From: Tetrapyrgos nigripes
Lineage: Eukaryota; Basidiomycota; Agaricomycetes; Agaricales; Campanellaceae
Direction of reading: 5' to 3'
Assembly (NCBI GenBank): GCA_013368315.1
Contig: JAACJM010000006.1
Coordinates: forward strand, 930,001 to 994,000
Length of the DNA stretch: 64,000 bases
Part shown: one piece after another, positions 12,301 to 23,436 of the stretch
How positions within the stretch are numbered: the first letter of the stretch is position 1
Layout: every line of letters starts with the position of its first letter
Notes under the pieces: model-generated
The model's database searches: none
Told to the model about the DNA's origin: nothing
What the model saw: the letters and a program-made list of their open reading frames with translations, nothing else
Made by a program: the position numbers and the translations under genes

Positions 12301-13495
12301 GACTTGCCATAGGAGACTTCGACGGTCTTATGTACCCTTTCTCCAAGTTTTCCTTGATGAATTCATCGAGTTCCTTTTGTTCATTTGGGGATAAAGGGTA
12401 CGTTTTGCAGGGGCGCAGTTCAAAGTCCGGTTTTAACTCGATAGCATGATCCCATTCGCCACGTTTTGGTAATCGTTCTGAGGTTTGTTTGTCAAAGACT
12501 CGTAGGAACTGATGATATTGCGAAGGAATCTTATCTTTAAGAGGTACATCGACCTGGATGTTCTGGGCTGCCTCTGCAAGTTCTTGTGCCTTTGTGAACC
12601 CCGCGCAGATGTTCAGGTTTGGTGTCCCTGGCGCCTCTTCATCTATTCTTTCTTCTTTCCCCAACGATTCCTCCATTACGTCCTGTTCCCATCGTTCTGG
12701 GATCGTATCTCTCCCGCAATCATCTTCAGTAAAGATCGCCGTTACCTCCGAACTTCGGTGGAAGGATCGAATAGGAATTCGACGGCATCGCCCTGCAATT
12801 TTTGGTTAGGCAACTGGTTTGAATTGTCCAACTGGTTCTAACCATCTGACTTGGTAATCCTTGTGGTGGGTTCTTGGATCGACGACTGTGGATTTCAAGG
12901 ATTTAGTTTTCAAATGGAGAATGGAAGGTTTTGCTGTGATGCATGTTTCTGGGCATCTAGTCATGTCTACCTGTGAGTCCGACCAGTCTATATCTGGATT
13001 ATGTTCTTCCAACCAGTCAGTACCGAGGATTATATCATGATCCCCAATGTCCGTTACGTAGAACTCGGCCTTTTCTTCGTGGTACACCTCGCCATCTCGG
13101 GAATAGATACGAAGATTTTGGATAGTGTATTCTTGCACCCATCCCATGGTGTTTTCGGAGCTGTCGACGTTTCGAACTGGGAACAGGTTTTTAATAGGAA
13201 GAAGGGTGAGTTGATGTTTTTGTGCGAATTGGCCATTGATGATTATGCCTTCTGCACCGCTGTCTATTAGAGCGTCTGCGTCGATTTTTCTGCCAGTAAC
13301 TTTGCCGATTAATTCAGTTTTGAGTGTGATTGATGGTATCTGTCTGTTACGAGTGATTGCTGACATTCTTATCTCTGAAGGAAAGACTCGCTCACTAGAG
13401 GGGTATAACACACTATATCGATTGTTCTTTAACTGTCCGGTGTACTGTTCTACTCCTACTGACGACATAGCAGAGGAGTGATTCAAAAATCCAAT
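9377..13495 (-). pseudogene. gypsy pol polyprotein with three in-frame stops
   Basis: One reading frame runs the whole length. The protease has DSGAEG near 13280. Reverse transcriptase has YMDD near 11955, followed by RNase H. Integrase has an HHCC zinc region near 10700-10830 and catalytic DDE residues spread over about 10320-10630. The chromodomain lies near 9600-9780. The frame is broken by TAA at 12806-12808, TGA at 11522-11524 and TGA at 11255-11257; protein similarity continues across each stop. The usually conserved SDRGPQF of integrase reads SDRRPQF. The two TGA stops could each come from an Arg CGA codon by one transition. Reading past gag requires a -1 shift at 13483-13491. Confidence 0.93.
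13483..13491 (-). promoter_or_regulatory. Putative -1 ribosomal frameshift site, gag to pol
   Basis: On the minus strand gag ends GAT TTT TGA. A one-base backward slip of the tRNA on the T5 run continues as TTT TTG AAT into pol. The pol frame is closed by a stop at 13496-13498, so gag and pol overlap by only about 13 nt, and this slippery run lies in that overlap. The geometry supports -1 frameshifting; function is inferred. Confidence 0.6.
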
Positions 13496-14880
13496 TTAGA
13501 CATAATGTCTTTTAAATAGACGGTTGCTTGTTCCTTTTCTTCTCCTTCTAATCCTTTAACCCTGTTAACCATGTCGGAAATATCCTTGATTGTGTTTCGA
13601 GATGAAGACGCTTGAGCTACCGTTACTGGTGGTGAAGATGCGGTTTTGGCTGTTCGAACAGCACGAGAGGGAAAGGTTCGGGAAGTGTTTTGAGATGACA
13701 TCCTTGGGAATGTCGGACATTCGTTGCTCATGTGTCCAGTCTGTCTGCACGCGAAGCATGCTCCTAACTTTCGAAGTCGGTCCCTTTCATCGGGTGTCAG
13801 TTTAGGCAATGGAGTGAAGGACGAGTTAGCACCTGGTCCCATATTCATAAGCGCATTGACGCTTGCTACTGTTCTTCCCTGAGACGGACCTGGACTATTC
13901 TTCGATGTTGAAGTGGTTTTCCAGCATCCTTGTCTTTCCCATTCCTTCAACCATTCTAAATGAAGCTCCACAGCTCTTTCCTTGTACTCCTCGAAGTCAT
14001 CCCACTTTGGATACGTTCTTCCAACTGCTTCTCGGAGTTTTGGTGGTAGTCCATCCTGATAAAATTCCAACAACGCTGCTTCTCCAAACTCGGACTCTTC
14101 TCCGTATGTATCGAAGATGCTGTTGTAGCTGCTGATATCCGTCCCTTTCATTCTAGCAAACTTGATCTTCATTCTCGCCACATCTTCCGAAGCGAGAGCT
14201 TTGAAGTCCTTTTTGAATTTGTCACGTATCTGTTTCAACGTTGTCCATCTCCACTTCTCCAGTGTACTTGCCAAGTCCTCATCTTCCTCATCTTCATCTC
14301 GTTCTATTAATCTCTGCATTGCCCAATCTCCTCCTTTTTCTCCCGTGAAGAACGACAGGAATAGCGAGACCTGACTTTCCTCAGTCAGATACTTGCCTTT
14401 ATTCATGTGTAGATAATTATTAAATAGGGCCAACCATCGTTTTGCCTTGCTACGTTCTCCATTGAAGGTGTCTGGTTTTCTTCCTCGTTCGGAAGTACCA
14501 TTCGACCCGATAGGAGGTGTATCCGCCATGACCGAGTCGTTTGGATCTGATGGATTTGGAGAAGGAGGCGTAGGAGGACGACGGGGGGCTACGGATGGTC
14601 CTTCGGTGGACGGAATGGTGGGAGATGAAGGTGGGGAAGTGGGATTGTTTGGTTCTGATGGGTTATTGGGAGGGGTTTCTGGTACTGGGTCGGATTCGGA
14701 GGGTTGGTTGGTAGGTGTAGAGGTTCCTTGGCCTGATTCGGTTTTAGGTTTTCGATGTGCCTTTTGAATTGCAAGTTCTTGGAGCTGGGTTATAACGTGT
14801 AACCAACTCAGGAGTTCTACGTTAGTAAGTCGTTGAGTGTTATATCTGTTCAGGCACGGTTGTGTAGTCACGGAACCCAA
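13483..14880 (-). CDS. gypsy gag (capsid/nucleocapsid)
   Basis: The open frame encodes up to 465 residues. A Pro/Ser/Thr-rich N-terminal third is followed by a retrotransposon-gag capsid-like region (about residues 140-320; WLALFNNYL and similar) and a CCHC zinc knuckle (CFACRQTGHMSNEC) near the C-terminus. No ATG occurs in the first ~115 codons: the frame opens with TTG and is closed upstream by a TGA at 14887-14889. Either the true ATG is near 14530, giving a shorter protein, or the original start was lost by mutation. Gag assembles the cytoplasmic virus-like particle and packages element RNA. Confidence 0.85.
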   Translation of the reverse strand: MGSVTTQPCLNRYNTQRLTNVELLSWLHVITQLQELAIQKAHRKPKTESGQGTSTPTNQPSESDPVPETPPNNPSEPNNPTSPPSSPTIPSTEGPSVAPRRPPTPPSPNPSDPNDSVMADTPPIGSNGTSERGRKPDTFNGERSKAKRWLALFNNYLHMNKGKYLTEESQVSLFLSFFTGEKGGDWAMQRLIERDEDEEDEDLASTLEKWRWTTLKQIRDKFKKDFKALASEDVARMKIKFARMKGTDISSYNSIFDTYGEESEFGEAALLEFYQDGLPPKLREAVGRTYPKWDDFEEYKERAVELHLEWLKEWERQGCWKTTSTSKNSPGPSQGRTVASVNALMNMGPGANSSFTPLPKLTPDERDRLRKLGACFACRQTGHMSNECPTFPRMSSQNTSRTFPSRAVRTAKTASSPPVTVAQASSSRNTIKDISDMVNRVKGLEGEEKEQATVYLKDIMSKLDF

Positions 14881-14889
14881 GGATCGTCA

Positions 14890-15667
14890 CCGTTTTCTGG
14901 GATATAGCAGGCGTCTTGGTTTGATGCGGGATGGAATACGTGTGGTCGGTTGGCACAATGGAGGTTCGGGTCTGCAGATGCGGATCGTCGCTCGGTCATA
15001 CACTAATTCTTTACGAAAGGTAGTTGGGTCCTAGGATAAAGGAAGATGCTAGACCGTATTCGGGGGAAGGTGATGATGGAGAGTAGTCGATGTTTTCTCT
15101 GAAGAATAGAGGTCCCTCGATATGAACCACCGTTTCTCCTGTATCGAAGTCCTCTTTCACTGTTATGTATGAAAACGTTGAGAGAACTACGTCACCTGAG
15201 GTAAGTTTCCACACCCAACGTCTTGTGCAAACGAAGTGTCGGTCAAAGCTCCAAGGATTCGCTCATATATTTCTTCCATGAGAGACCCAGTATTCGGTGT
15301 GCAAGATGTAACGAGGAAGGGGAAATGGAACCCGTTCGTAGTCACGAGGGGTTACAGCGGGTTCGATACGAATTCAGGGATGTGGGGTAGACAGAGTGAA
15401 GAAGGGAGTTTGGGTTTCAATTACAGAACCGGTCGACCACCTTACTCGGGTTTAGCGAGTCTGGTATTACGTCTCGAGACTGTGTAGACGGGGGATGACC
15501 TCGTGTAACTGCTCCTTGAGTAGTTCACGCCTGCCAACCTGTGAGGCTCCTCACACAGGGTAGAGTTGATGGGCTTCTGCAGCACCGTAGGGGAAGGATA
15601 GGATAGTGGGAAGGATAAAGTGCGATGGGAGGATTTTGTGAGGTGGGTGTATGTGAGTTCGTTCAAG
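14890..15667 (-). other. 5' leader of the gypsy element
   Basis: This is untranslated leader between the 5' LTR and gag. The sequence directly after the LTR (minus strand CTTGAACGAACTCACATACA) does not begin with the common TGG of a tRNA 3'-end primer site, so the priming mode is not evident. Short frames here show no domain. Confidence 0.6.
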
Positions 15668-16183
15668 TGTCAAGATTGTCAGTACACTCAATAACCACCC
15701 AAGTCACACAATACGAGAAAGCTGGTTACAAGAGAATAGATTGATCAAGAGAGAAAGAGAGGTAGAGAGATAGAGAGAAAGTAAGCTGACTAGGCTCTAC
15801 ACTGCGTAGTAAAAGTACGGAGTGGAGACGAAGTGAACGAACTAAGGAATAGGTTACAAGGATCATAGGTATATAAGTACAATGTGAACGGATGGGAAAG
15901 AGTAAGTAATAATAGACAGTATCGTGTGGAAACGTCAAGAGTGAGAGAGTAATGAGTTAAATATGGATAGATGAAGGTACTGGATCATAAGGAATGATTG
16001 ACAGTGAGAATGTCCGTGGAGATAGGAAGCGGAGGAAATAAGAGTGTGAGTCATAGATATATGGGGATGGTAACTATAGACGATGATGGGAAATGGTTGA
16101 TGTTTATGGGGTTAGAGTGGGAAGTAGGTAGTAAAAGGAAATGAATAGAAAGGAAATGAATAGGTGGGGAGCGATTCATGACA
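15668..16183 (-). repeat. 5' LTR of the gypsy element
   Basis: It is 516 bp with TGTCA...TGACA ends, followed by the target duplication GCAAT at 16184-16188. Six of its eight differences from the 3' LTR are CpG transitions. Confidence 0.95.
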
Positions 16184-16610
16184 GCAATGGCATTTGGATC
16201 AGGAAATGAGTGCCGTATTGGTGGTAGTGGTGGACCCATTGAATGCAATGTGGACTGTCTAGTAAGAGCAGCAGAAGCTGAAGAAATGTTGAAATATATC
16301 AACAATAAGCTGAGATTACAGTGATGCAGACAGAGTGTTCACCTGAAGTGGCCTGCTCAATTCTTTCATCGAAGTATGCTTTGCAAGCAACACATACATG
16401 TTTATACTGGCCATCAGGAGATCTAAACCAGGAGTGGTCTTCCCCTGCATTGACAAGTTTGCCACATTTAGATCATTCACATATGAAAGCCTTATCAGAA
16501 AAATCAAGTCAGATAGGAACATAAGGTTAAAAATTGGATCATACTTGGCTGGCCTTCTTGTCAGATGTGAATGGCACAATGGGAATGGTAGACATTGAAG
16601 AATCAAATTG
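16184..16610 (-). pseudogene. Degenerate transposase-like N-terminus (right half of the gypsy target)
   Basis: The minus strand at about 16380-16470 encodes a Cys-x2-Cys segment (QYKHVCVACKAYF) like the BED-type fingers at the start of hAT-like fungal transposases, followed by a possible GT splice donor. The sequence was contiguous with 7336-8201 before the gypsy element inserted. Stops and frame changes make it non-functional. Confidence 0.45.
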
Positions 16611-16639
16611 ACGAATTGACGATATCAAATGAGACATAT

Positions 16640-17480
16640 ATATACTTTCATGACTGCCATAGGCCAACGGCTTGATTGTAGCAGCCAAAAATCCTCATGT
16701 TATGGCCAATTGCCTTGAGGCTTACTGCTGAATACATCTGTACTATCTGATTATAACAGTGAGTGGTCAAAATGTTACAGCCAGCTGCCTGGAGGCTTAC
16801 TGCTGAGTACACCTGTATTATCTGATTGTAATGGTGAGCGGTCAAAAAAATCCTCATGGCATAATGGTAGCAGTGAGCAGCCACAAATCTAGTGGCCAAA
16901 ATTCCTCATGTTACGGCCAACTGCCTTAAGGCTTACTGCTGAGTACATCTGTACTATTTGATTATAATGGTGAGTAGTCAAAATGTTACAGCATAGGGGG
17001 TGAATGTCAAATGTCACAGGTGAACATCAAAATATGCATGTTACGGCCAACGTCTCGAGGCTTTCTGATTGTAATGTACATGTCAAAATTCAAAAGATGT
17101 ATGGCCAATGTCTCAAGGCTTTCATGGCATAATGGTAGTGGTGAGCAGCCACAAATCCAGCGGCCAAAAATCCTCATGTTACGGCCAACTGCCTTAAGGC
17201 TTACTGCTGAGTACATCTGTACTATTTGATTATAATGGTGAGTATTCAAAATGTTACAGCATAGGGGGTGAACGTCAAACGTTACAGGTGAACATCAAAA
17301 TATGTATGTTACAGCCAACGTCTCGAGACTTTCTGATTGTAATGTACGTGTCAAAATTCAAAATATATACAGCCAACATCTCGAGGCTTTCTGATTGTAA
17401 CGGTGAACAAAATGTTACGGCCAACTGCCTTGAGGCTTACTGAATGTGGTGAGTGGCCAATGATCGTTCAACATGCTTTG
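16640..17480. repeat. Diverged tandem/interspersed repeats
   Basis: Blocks such as 'atgttacggccaactgcctt', 'aggcttactgctgagtac' and 'catctgtactatttgattat' recur about every 100-240 bp in the same orientation, with variable deletions. They lie directly upstream of the integrase-core pseudogene and may be its subterminal repeats. Confidence 0.7.
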
Positions 17481-17609
17481 CAGTATATCATACCTCTGCT
17501 GGACTATAAAAGCTATCCTGCTACTGCATTATCTACACAATCATGGGTTTCAATAAACCAAACTGTTTGTACAATTATTTATCAACTTGTATCAAACTGA
17601 CTCTTTTCT

Positions 17610-19409
17610 TCTTCAGCTCCATTGGAGGAAATTACCCCAGATATCACCAAATATTGGAATTATGGATGGGATGATGTCAAGATCTTGCATACTCTTAAGG
17701 ATGATCATTGCTTTGACACTGAAAAATATGGTCTAGGGTACGAAATCTACTTCATGTCTGGGGTATGTTCAGCTAAATTTCAACTCTACAGAATCAGGAA
17801 GTTTCATAAGATGAGGGAATCTCTGGGATTGATTAGGACTAGAAGTGCTGGTATTTCAGTTTTCTATTGTGCTCAATGTGACTGTATCAATTCTAACTGT
17901 CTGTATACCAGAATACCAAGTCTCTGATATCATTAAGCCCATGACAGAGTTGCGACAAATGTTTCCAATGGCTGGTTGGAATGATATGAAGAAACGCCTA
18001 AAACATGACTATAATATGGAGGTGACCAGTTATGTGCTCAGTCAATTTATGAAGATATTGAATTGAGAGATATTACAGGAAGGTGAGTATGAGCCAGATC
18101 TTCTCCAGGGATGCAAGCGAAGGCAGCTTAGACGACATGTATTCTGGGCTGCTGGAGTGAATGATGTTTGGTGTGTTGATCAGCATGATAAGCTTAAGAA
18201 GCATGGCCTGGCACTTCATACTGGTTCGTAAATTAAATTATAGAAACCTGAAGAAATTGTGATTCTGATCAATTTTTGGATTATACTCTAGGCAAGATGA
18301 AATGGCTGAAGGTTTGGTGGACAAACTTAAATCCTCATCTCATATTCCACTATTATCTTGATTGTATAAAGAGTGATGGCTGTAAGTGCAATGCTTCTAA
18401 GGTTATAAACTCCCAATTGAATGTCTGTATTTTAGATGTACCTCTGATTACACAGAGTGACCCAGGCCCAGAAAACTTTTGTTTGGCTAAAGGACACTCC
18501 TTTATTCGATAGAGTCTTGATCCTTCACTTGAAGGCACATTGCAATATCGATATATGAAGGAAAAAAATAATATCCCTCCAGAGATTGTCTGGTCAAATC
18601 TGCAATGTAACTTTATGCCAGGATTTGAGGACATTTTATCAAACCCCAATGTCGACTACAGCTGTGACAATGCACTTCAATAGTGAGTTTGAATTTAAGC
18701 AAGAGCCCCAATAAGTGCTGACTCATTTTCCTAGTAATGTATTCAAATGGGTATTTATTCCTTGGTTTCAAGCAGAACTGAATCACTATGTCTACCTTGT
18801 GAACAATACTGCAAAAAGGGCCCAGAAACACAAGATTTTTCCCCATGGTCCTCCTAATGATATTGATGCCCATCCAGAGGGGTACCATGTATGTGATTTC
18901 AAGGTGAGTGATTCTGTTCTAGCCATTGGTGTAATCTCACCCTAGGTTGGCAGGTTTTGATTGATCCAGAGGGAGATTATATCAAGAGAGCTGAACAGCT
19001 TTATGCCCCTCCTGACCATGAAGTATTTCAGCTTGTTGATCCTGAATTTCAGCGCTGCATCTCAGCTTACCATGTTCAGCTGGATTCACCCACTATAACT
19101 CATCACAATGTGTGGAATGTGTATGAGAACTTGCTGTCTATGTTTGAGGCTAACATTCCCCTTGTGGAGACCCTTTGTCTGCAGCCTTATGTTGATGACA
19201 GGGAGATATTTGTGAATGAATTGCGTGAGGCTCTTCAGTGTGACCTTGGAGATGTCATTGAAGAACTTGTGCCTCTGGGATATAATGAAGAGACAGGCTA
19301 TTTGGGGGGTTTTAATGGAGGCTTAGGCTTAGGTGAAGATCAAGAGGAAGAGGATATAGCAGATGGAGTAGTGACATTCAGTTCAGATGAGGAGTCTAGT
19401 GATGACTAG
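17610..19409 (+). pseudogene. Integrase-core (DDE) protein of an agaric repeat family, broken
   Basis: Segments in order: an N-terminal DNA-binding-like region (DTEKYGLG, then MRESLGLIRTR), a catalytic core beginning WAAGVNDVWCVDQHDKLKKHG near 18150-18220, KMKWLKVWWTNLNPHL near 18295, ITQSDPGPENF near 18450, LDPSLEGTLQYRYMK near 18520, then IPWFQAELNHYVYLVNNTAKRA near 18760 and an acidic C-terminal tail ending at 19409. This order matches integrase-core proteins abundant in Agaricomycete genomes. Plausible small introns with GT-AG borders remain (for example 17739-17793 and 17849-17931). A TAG at about 18511, a stop after LSQFMKILN near 18063 and frame changes make it a pseudogene. Host domestication cannot be judged from one copy. 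Confidence 0.75.
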
Positions 19410-20560
19410 TCCTGTATCCTGTAGTAGCCACATCTGTCAATTTCAATTTCTGAACTGACCTTCTGGGTTGCAATGTTTCTGCGCGATTTTCAGGATTTAG
19501 ACCAGGAGTAGGATGTATATTTACCATTCTACATGTCCAGGGGAGTTATTTTGGGGAAAATGAGTCCAAAGGCTCTTAAAGTGTAAGTCGTGTCGCCTGT
19601 TACAGTGCGGTACGGCAATTGCCGAAAGATTTCCCGCGGGTCCTTCTGAGCGGTTTTGGGCCGCCGTCTGAGGATAAAAATGGGTTCCGAGTACTTCGTC
19701 AGCTGACATAGGTGCCATAAATGAAGAATAAAGACCATGAACAAAAAAATCATGCAGAGGAACAACAAAGGAATGTAAAAGACGTGCGAGTACCTGATTT
19801 CCTTTTTTGGGGTTTATGTGTAATAAGCCGCTGACGGCTAAAATCAATCGAACGCTTGTCGAACGCGCGTCCTAGCAGACAACCGAATTCTGTGGAATGT
19901 ATTCGGTCTGCCGAAGAGGCTGAGTAAACATGAGTAAACAGCACATGTATAATAATTTATTCAAAAATCAAAGTGTCAGGGGTCCTACTGCCTTATTTAT
20001 GCTCCATCACCGCGCTTATGGTCGCTTAAGTGAGCAAGCCCTTCCTGCTTGAGCGGGCCCTTCCTGCTTTCCATACTCTAGAGTCCTGCCTGATGCACTT
20101 TGAGATGATCTCAGATCGGTCACGACTCACACATGACTGCCACTGCGTTGACACAGATTCTAACATACTTAGTCCGCTAATCTACCCGCTAATCTACTCT
20201 CAATTCTCAATTCACAGTGACAATGGGAGGAAAGTAGGAGAGGTGGAGCCTAGCGGTGTAGGCTCTAGGGAACTGGACGAAATGACTTAGCCAATGTCAG
20301 AACTTGACCTTGTCCCAGTGGCCAACCGGCGTAGACCAAGGCTAGGTTGTCAATAGTAGAAACGACGATCACTAAAGTGATGTGTTAACAGACTGTCAAG
20401 TGTCATTTCGAGTTGATTCCGAGTACTGCAAACACTGAACAAACAGTCAAGGCATATCCGGATCCAATCCCATTGAGTTAGTACATACAATTACAGAGTA
20501 ACAGCTCACTTGTTTCCTTTTCATGCAGCCCACAACAGACTCAGCAGACTAAGACTAACT
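19410..20560. other. No supported gene
   Basis: Intergenic sequence between the integrase relic and the SDR gene. A minus-strand frame at 19521-19847 is open but has no recognisable domain and no convincing start context. Confidence 0.45.
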
Positions 20561-21676
20561 CTAACTCTGCTTCTGAGTGTTCGCCAAATACGCATTATAA
20601 TACAAATGCATTCCGTCTGCGAATCCAATCTTCCTAGGCTGCCAGCCAAGCAAAGTACGCCCAAGGTATGGACGAATTACCCCGTGCATACTCACCGCCA
20701 CGTCAAACACTAGAGAAAGTTTATTAGTAAGTACGAGTAACGAAACACAAACCAAAAATCAGAAAAACTCACTGTGTTGCGGCTCCCTATACTCCACAGG
20801 CCCCTTCATCCCACTAACCTCAATAAAACGCTGCAGTACCCCCTCCGTCGACTCCGTAATATCATTTACCCCATCTAACGCCAACCCACCAATCAACAGC
20901 GCCTTCTCCGCAACCCTAACATACAAATCCGCCAAATCATCCTGATGCACAACCGGAAGATGTCCTCCAGGTTTACCAGGGAACGACACCTTTCCCCCTC
21001 CCTTCCCCGCTTTCGCCTGCGCAAATAACATAGGCCCAAACGCTGACCCCTCCATCGACCTCCCAAAAACGAACCCAGGTCTTATCACTATCCCATTAAA
21101 AACTTGATTCTCCCTGACGGCTTGTTCCTGTGCCGCATGTCCTTTCGCTAGTTCGCCCGATTTAGCTACGACGATAGGTGTGGTGTCTGAGATGATTTCG
21201 TCGCGGTAGGCACCGTGGACAGCTATTCCGGATGTGTAGATGAAGGTTAATTTGGGCGAACCGGGTGGACGGAGGGAGGTGTCTGAGGAGAGTGAGACGA
21301 TGGATTGGAAGATTTCTTTGGAGATTTCGGGGTTGCGACCGCCTATGGCTTGGATTATGACGTCGAGGGTGGGGACGAGATGGTGCCAGGCGGAGGAGTT
21401 GGGTTCACCGATGATTGGGTAGACTTTGCGATAACGAGAGGATGAGTAAGAGAACGGATGGGAGAAGGTAAGAGAACGCACTTTCTTCAGCTGCAAGCTT
21501 TGGCGCCTTTTCCTCAGAACGAGTTTGTCCATAGACGATGTGTCCAGCTCTGCATAATGCTTGAGCAACGGGAAATCCGATATAGCCAGTCGCACTGAAG
21601 AGGAGAACGAGAACCTTGTGGTCAGTCCAATATAGAAACCTGAGGGAAAGACGTACCCAAGGATGAGAACTTTCAT
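20561..21676 (-). CDS. Extended SDR / NAD-dependent epimerase-like enzyme
   Basis: Four exons (21676-21657, 21594-21482, 21423-20773, 20709-20561) with GT-AG introns join to 933 nt, encoding 310 residues. The N-terminus MKVLILGATGYIG carries the GxxGxxG nucleotide-binding turn of a Rossmann fold, split by intron 1. Further features are YTSGIAVHG (the position where classical SDRs have their Ser) and VIRPGFVFGRSMEG, typical of atypical extended SDRs. The exact substrate is not predictable. It probably works in the cytosol with NAD(P)(H). The start is fixed by the only ATG that gives the Rossmann motif after splicing. It faces the same way as the next two genes upstream. Confidence 0.88.
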
Positions 21677-21726
21677 TGTGTTGTAGAAAAACGATCAAAG
21701 GTGGGGATATAGACTCTAGATGTTGA

Positions 21727-21740
21727 TATCGTTTATATAC
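21727..21740 (-). promoter_or_regulatory. TATA box of the SDR gene
   Basis: The minus strand reads TATATAAAC about 55-60 bases before the ATG at 21676, a normal fungal core-promoter position. Confidence 0.5.
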
Positions 21741-21849
21741 GTCGTCATCGTCAGCATGATGCATCAGTCCACGAGCAGTACGTGTCTTCTCGGCGCTGTT
21801 TGCGGGAAGAGAAGTCGAGCCAAGAAGCCATTGCATGTTGATGTACAAG

Positions 21850-23436
21850 CGTGTTGCCGGAGACGTCTGTGGTTACCCTGGGGTATCACTGATCAGGATT
21901 AAGAGAAGCCGAACGATGAATAACCGTGCCTGTGGTCAACAGGAAGAGAAGTATTAGTCACGGCATTGCAGAATACCAGCAGAAATGAGCAAAGCAAGCA
22001 TTATTTACCGTTTTTCATCGGGATTTTGATGTCTATCTAGTATCGTACATGCAGATCCCTTTGATATCGGGAATCGTCCTCTTCAATTTGTCTGGCTGGA
22101 CCAAGGGGACTCAGCTGGGGAGTCATCGTATAATCAAGTTCCTGTCACCGTCAATCAGTCTTAGTTCATCAGAAAGTACACTAATCATCACCTTTGGTCC
22201 TATGACAATCTCATTGACGTTAAAAAATTTGAGGTCGGTAAAATTTAGCCGAGACCGTGCAGAGAGCGGTCATGATGAGGCTGCAGATACGAGGTTGGAA
22301 GAGAGAGACAACGGTCATTACTCAGACAGCGTTGGACAAACAAACAAGACGCGTTCGATCGTCACCGCTCCTCCTCCTGCTCACTCATATCTGGTCTGGA
22401 AGTACATGAAGAGGCAACTGGTATATAAGAAAGACAGGTCTGCAGGCAAGTTGTTCGTCTACTCTAAAAAGTAAAAACTTCTCACAAAAAATTTAAAAAA
22501 GTTACTAAGTAGTACAGATGTGCCTGCCAAATGTCTGAAGCCATCCTCCGATCCTCCTAATACAAGGTCTGATTGATATACCTTTCCAACGAACTCACAC
22601 ACCGAGTCCTTTCTGAGTTCTCTTCCAAACTACACTCAACATTCCTACAAGTCCCTCTTGTCCAGCAGCATCATCATACACCGTCGCGTCATCCACAGGT
22701 CGCCAATCTGGCGAGTACCTGCCTCCCCGCAGAAGATGGAGCTGAGGTTGTCGTGAACGAAGGATTGGTTTTGGTCCACGGATGGTCGGTGTTCTTAGGC
22801 CGTAGAGAACTGTCGGCTATTGGGAGCCCAATAAATGGGTAGACTTACTTTCGGATGGTTGTCCGTGGCTGGCAACCTCCTCAATACCTCCAACCGTGCA
22901 TTCCAAGTTCCGATAGCCTTTGTCTTGTCTGATTCACGATCATCCTCTCTGACCGGTCTTTCAGACACATAATTCACGTCATCCCATTCTTACACCGTCC
23001 CGAGCTCCTCTGCTGTCCAGCTCCGCGTCTGTACCATGTACCATACATGGTGCTGCCAGTGCTCTTATCGTCGGAAGACTATGCCTACGCTCCCAAGTTG
23101 GATTCTGGACTTTTTGTCTGTCGACCATGGGACGTCGGCATCTCCAAGAGAAGATAAGACGCATAGAGCCTTGATGTTTCTTTGGATTGATTATTTGCAG
23201 CATCTTCAACGATACGTTTGCATGGACCTCAGGCTACGACATCAGCTTTACTAGCTCCTCATCATCACCCGTTACCATGTTGACTACTAGCAGTATGTCC
23301 CTTTCCCCTGCCCCCCAAGAGGCTGTCGGGACGGGTAGCCCCTGAACGCCAAGTCTGACTGGATTGAAGGAAGAGAAAATCTGGTTGTAATGCAAACCAT
23401 ACATGTGCCGCAATATAGTATGACCACTAACGGTGT
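21850..23436. other. No supported gene
   Basis: Open frames at 22049-22474 and 22573-22842 lack domains, and splicing does not extend them into a recognisable product. I see no repeat structure either. Confidence 0.4.

Larger units (their letters stand above)
8202..16183 (-). mobile_element. Complete Ty3/gypsy chromovirus
   Basis: The element is 7982 bp on the minus strand, with two 516-bp LTRs and a 5-bp target duplication GCAAT (8197-8201 and 16184-16188). LTR termini are TGTCA...TGACA. Order along the minus strand: 5' LTR, leader, gag with a zinc knuckle, pol (protease, reverse transcriptase, RNase H, integrase, chromodomain), a small third ORF, polypurine tract and 3' LTR. The integrase C-terminal chromodomain places it among the chromoviruses. 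Three in-frame stops in pol mean this copy is not autonomous. The LTRs differ at 8 of 516 positions, so it is young relative to most repeats in the window. Confidence 0.97.

Noticed and set aside
14447..14767. Gly-rich plus-strand ORF opposite gag
   Set aside because: Antisense shadow of the Pro/Ser-rich N-terminal part of gag.
22049..22474. 141-residue plus-strand ORF
   Set aside because: No recognisable motif and no support from neighbouring splice sites.
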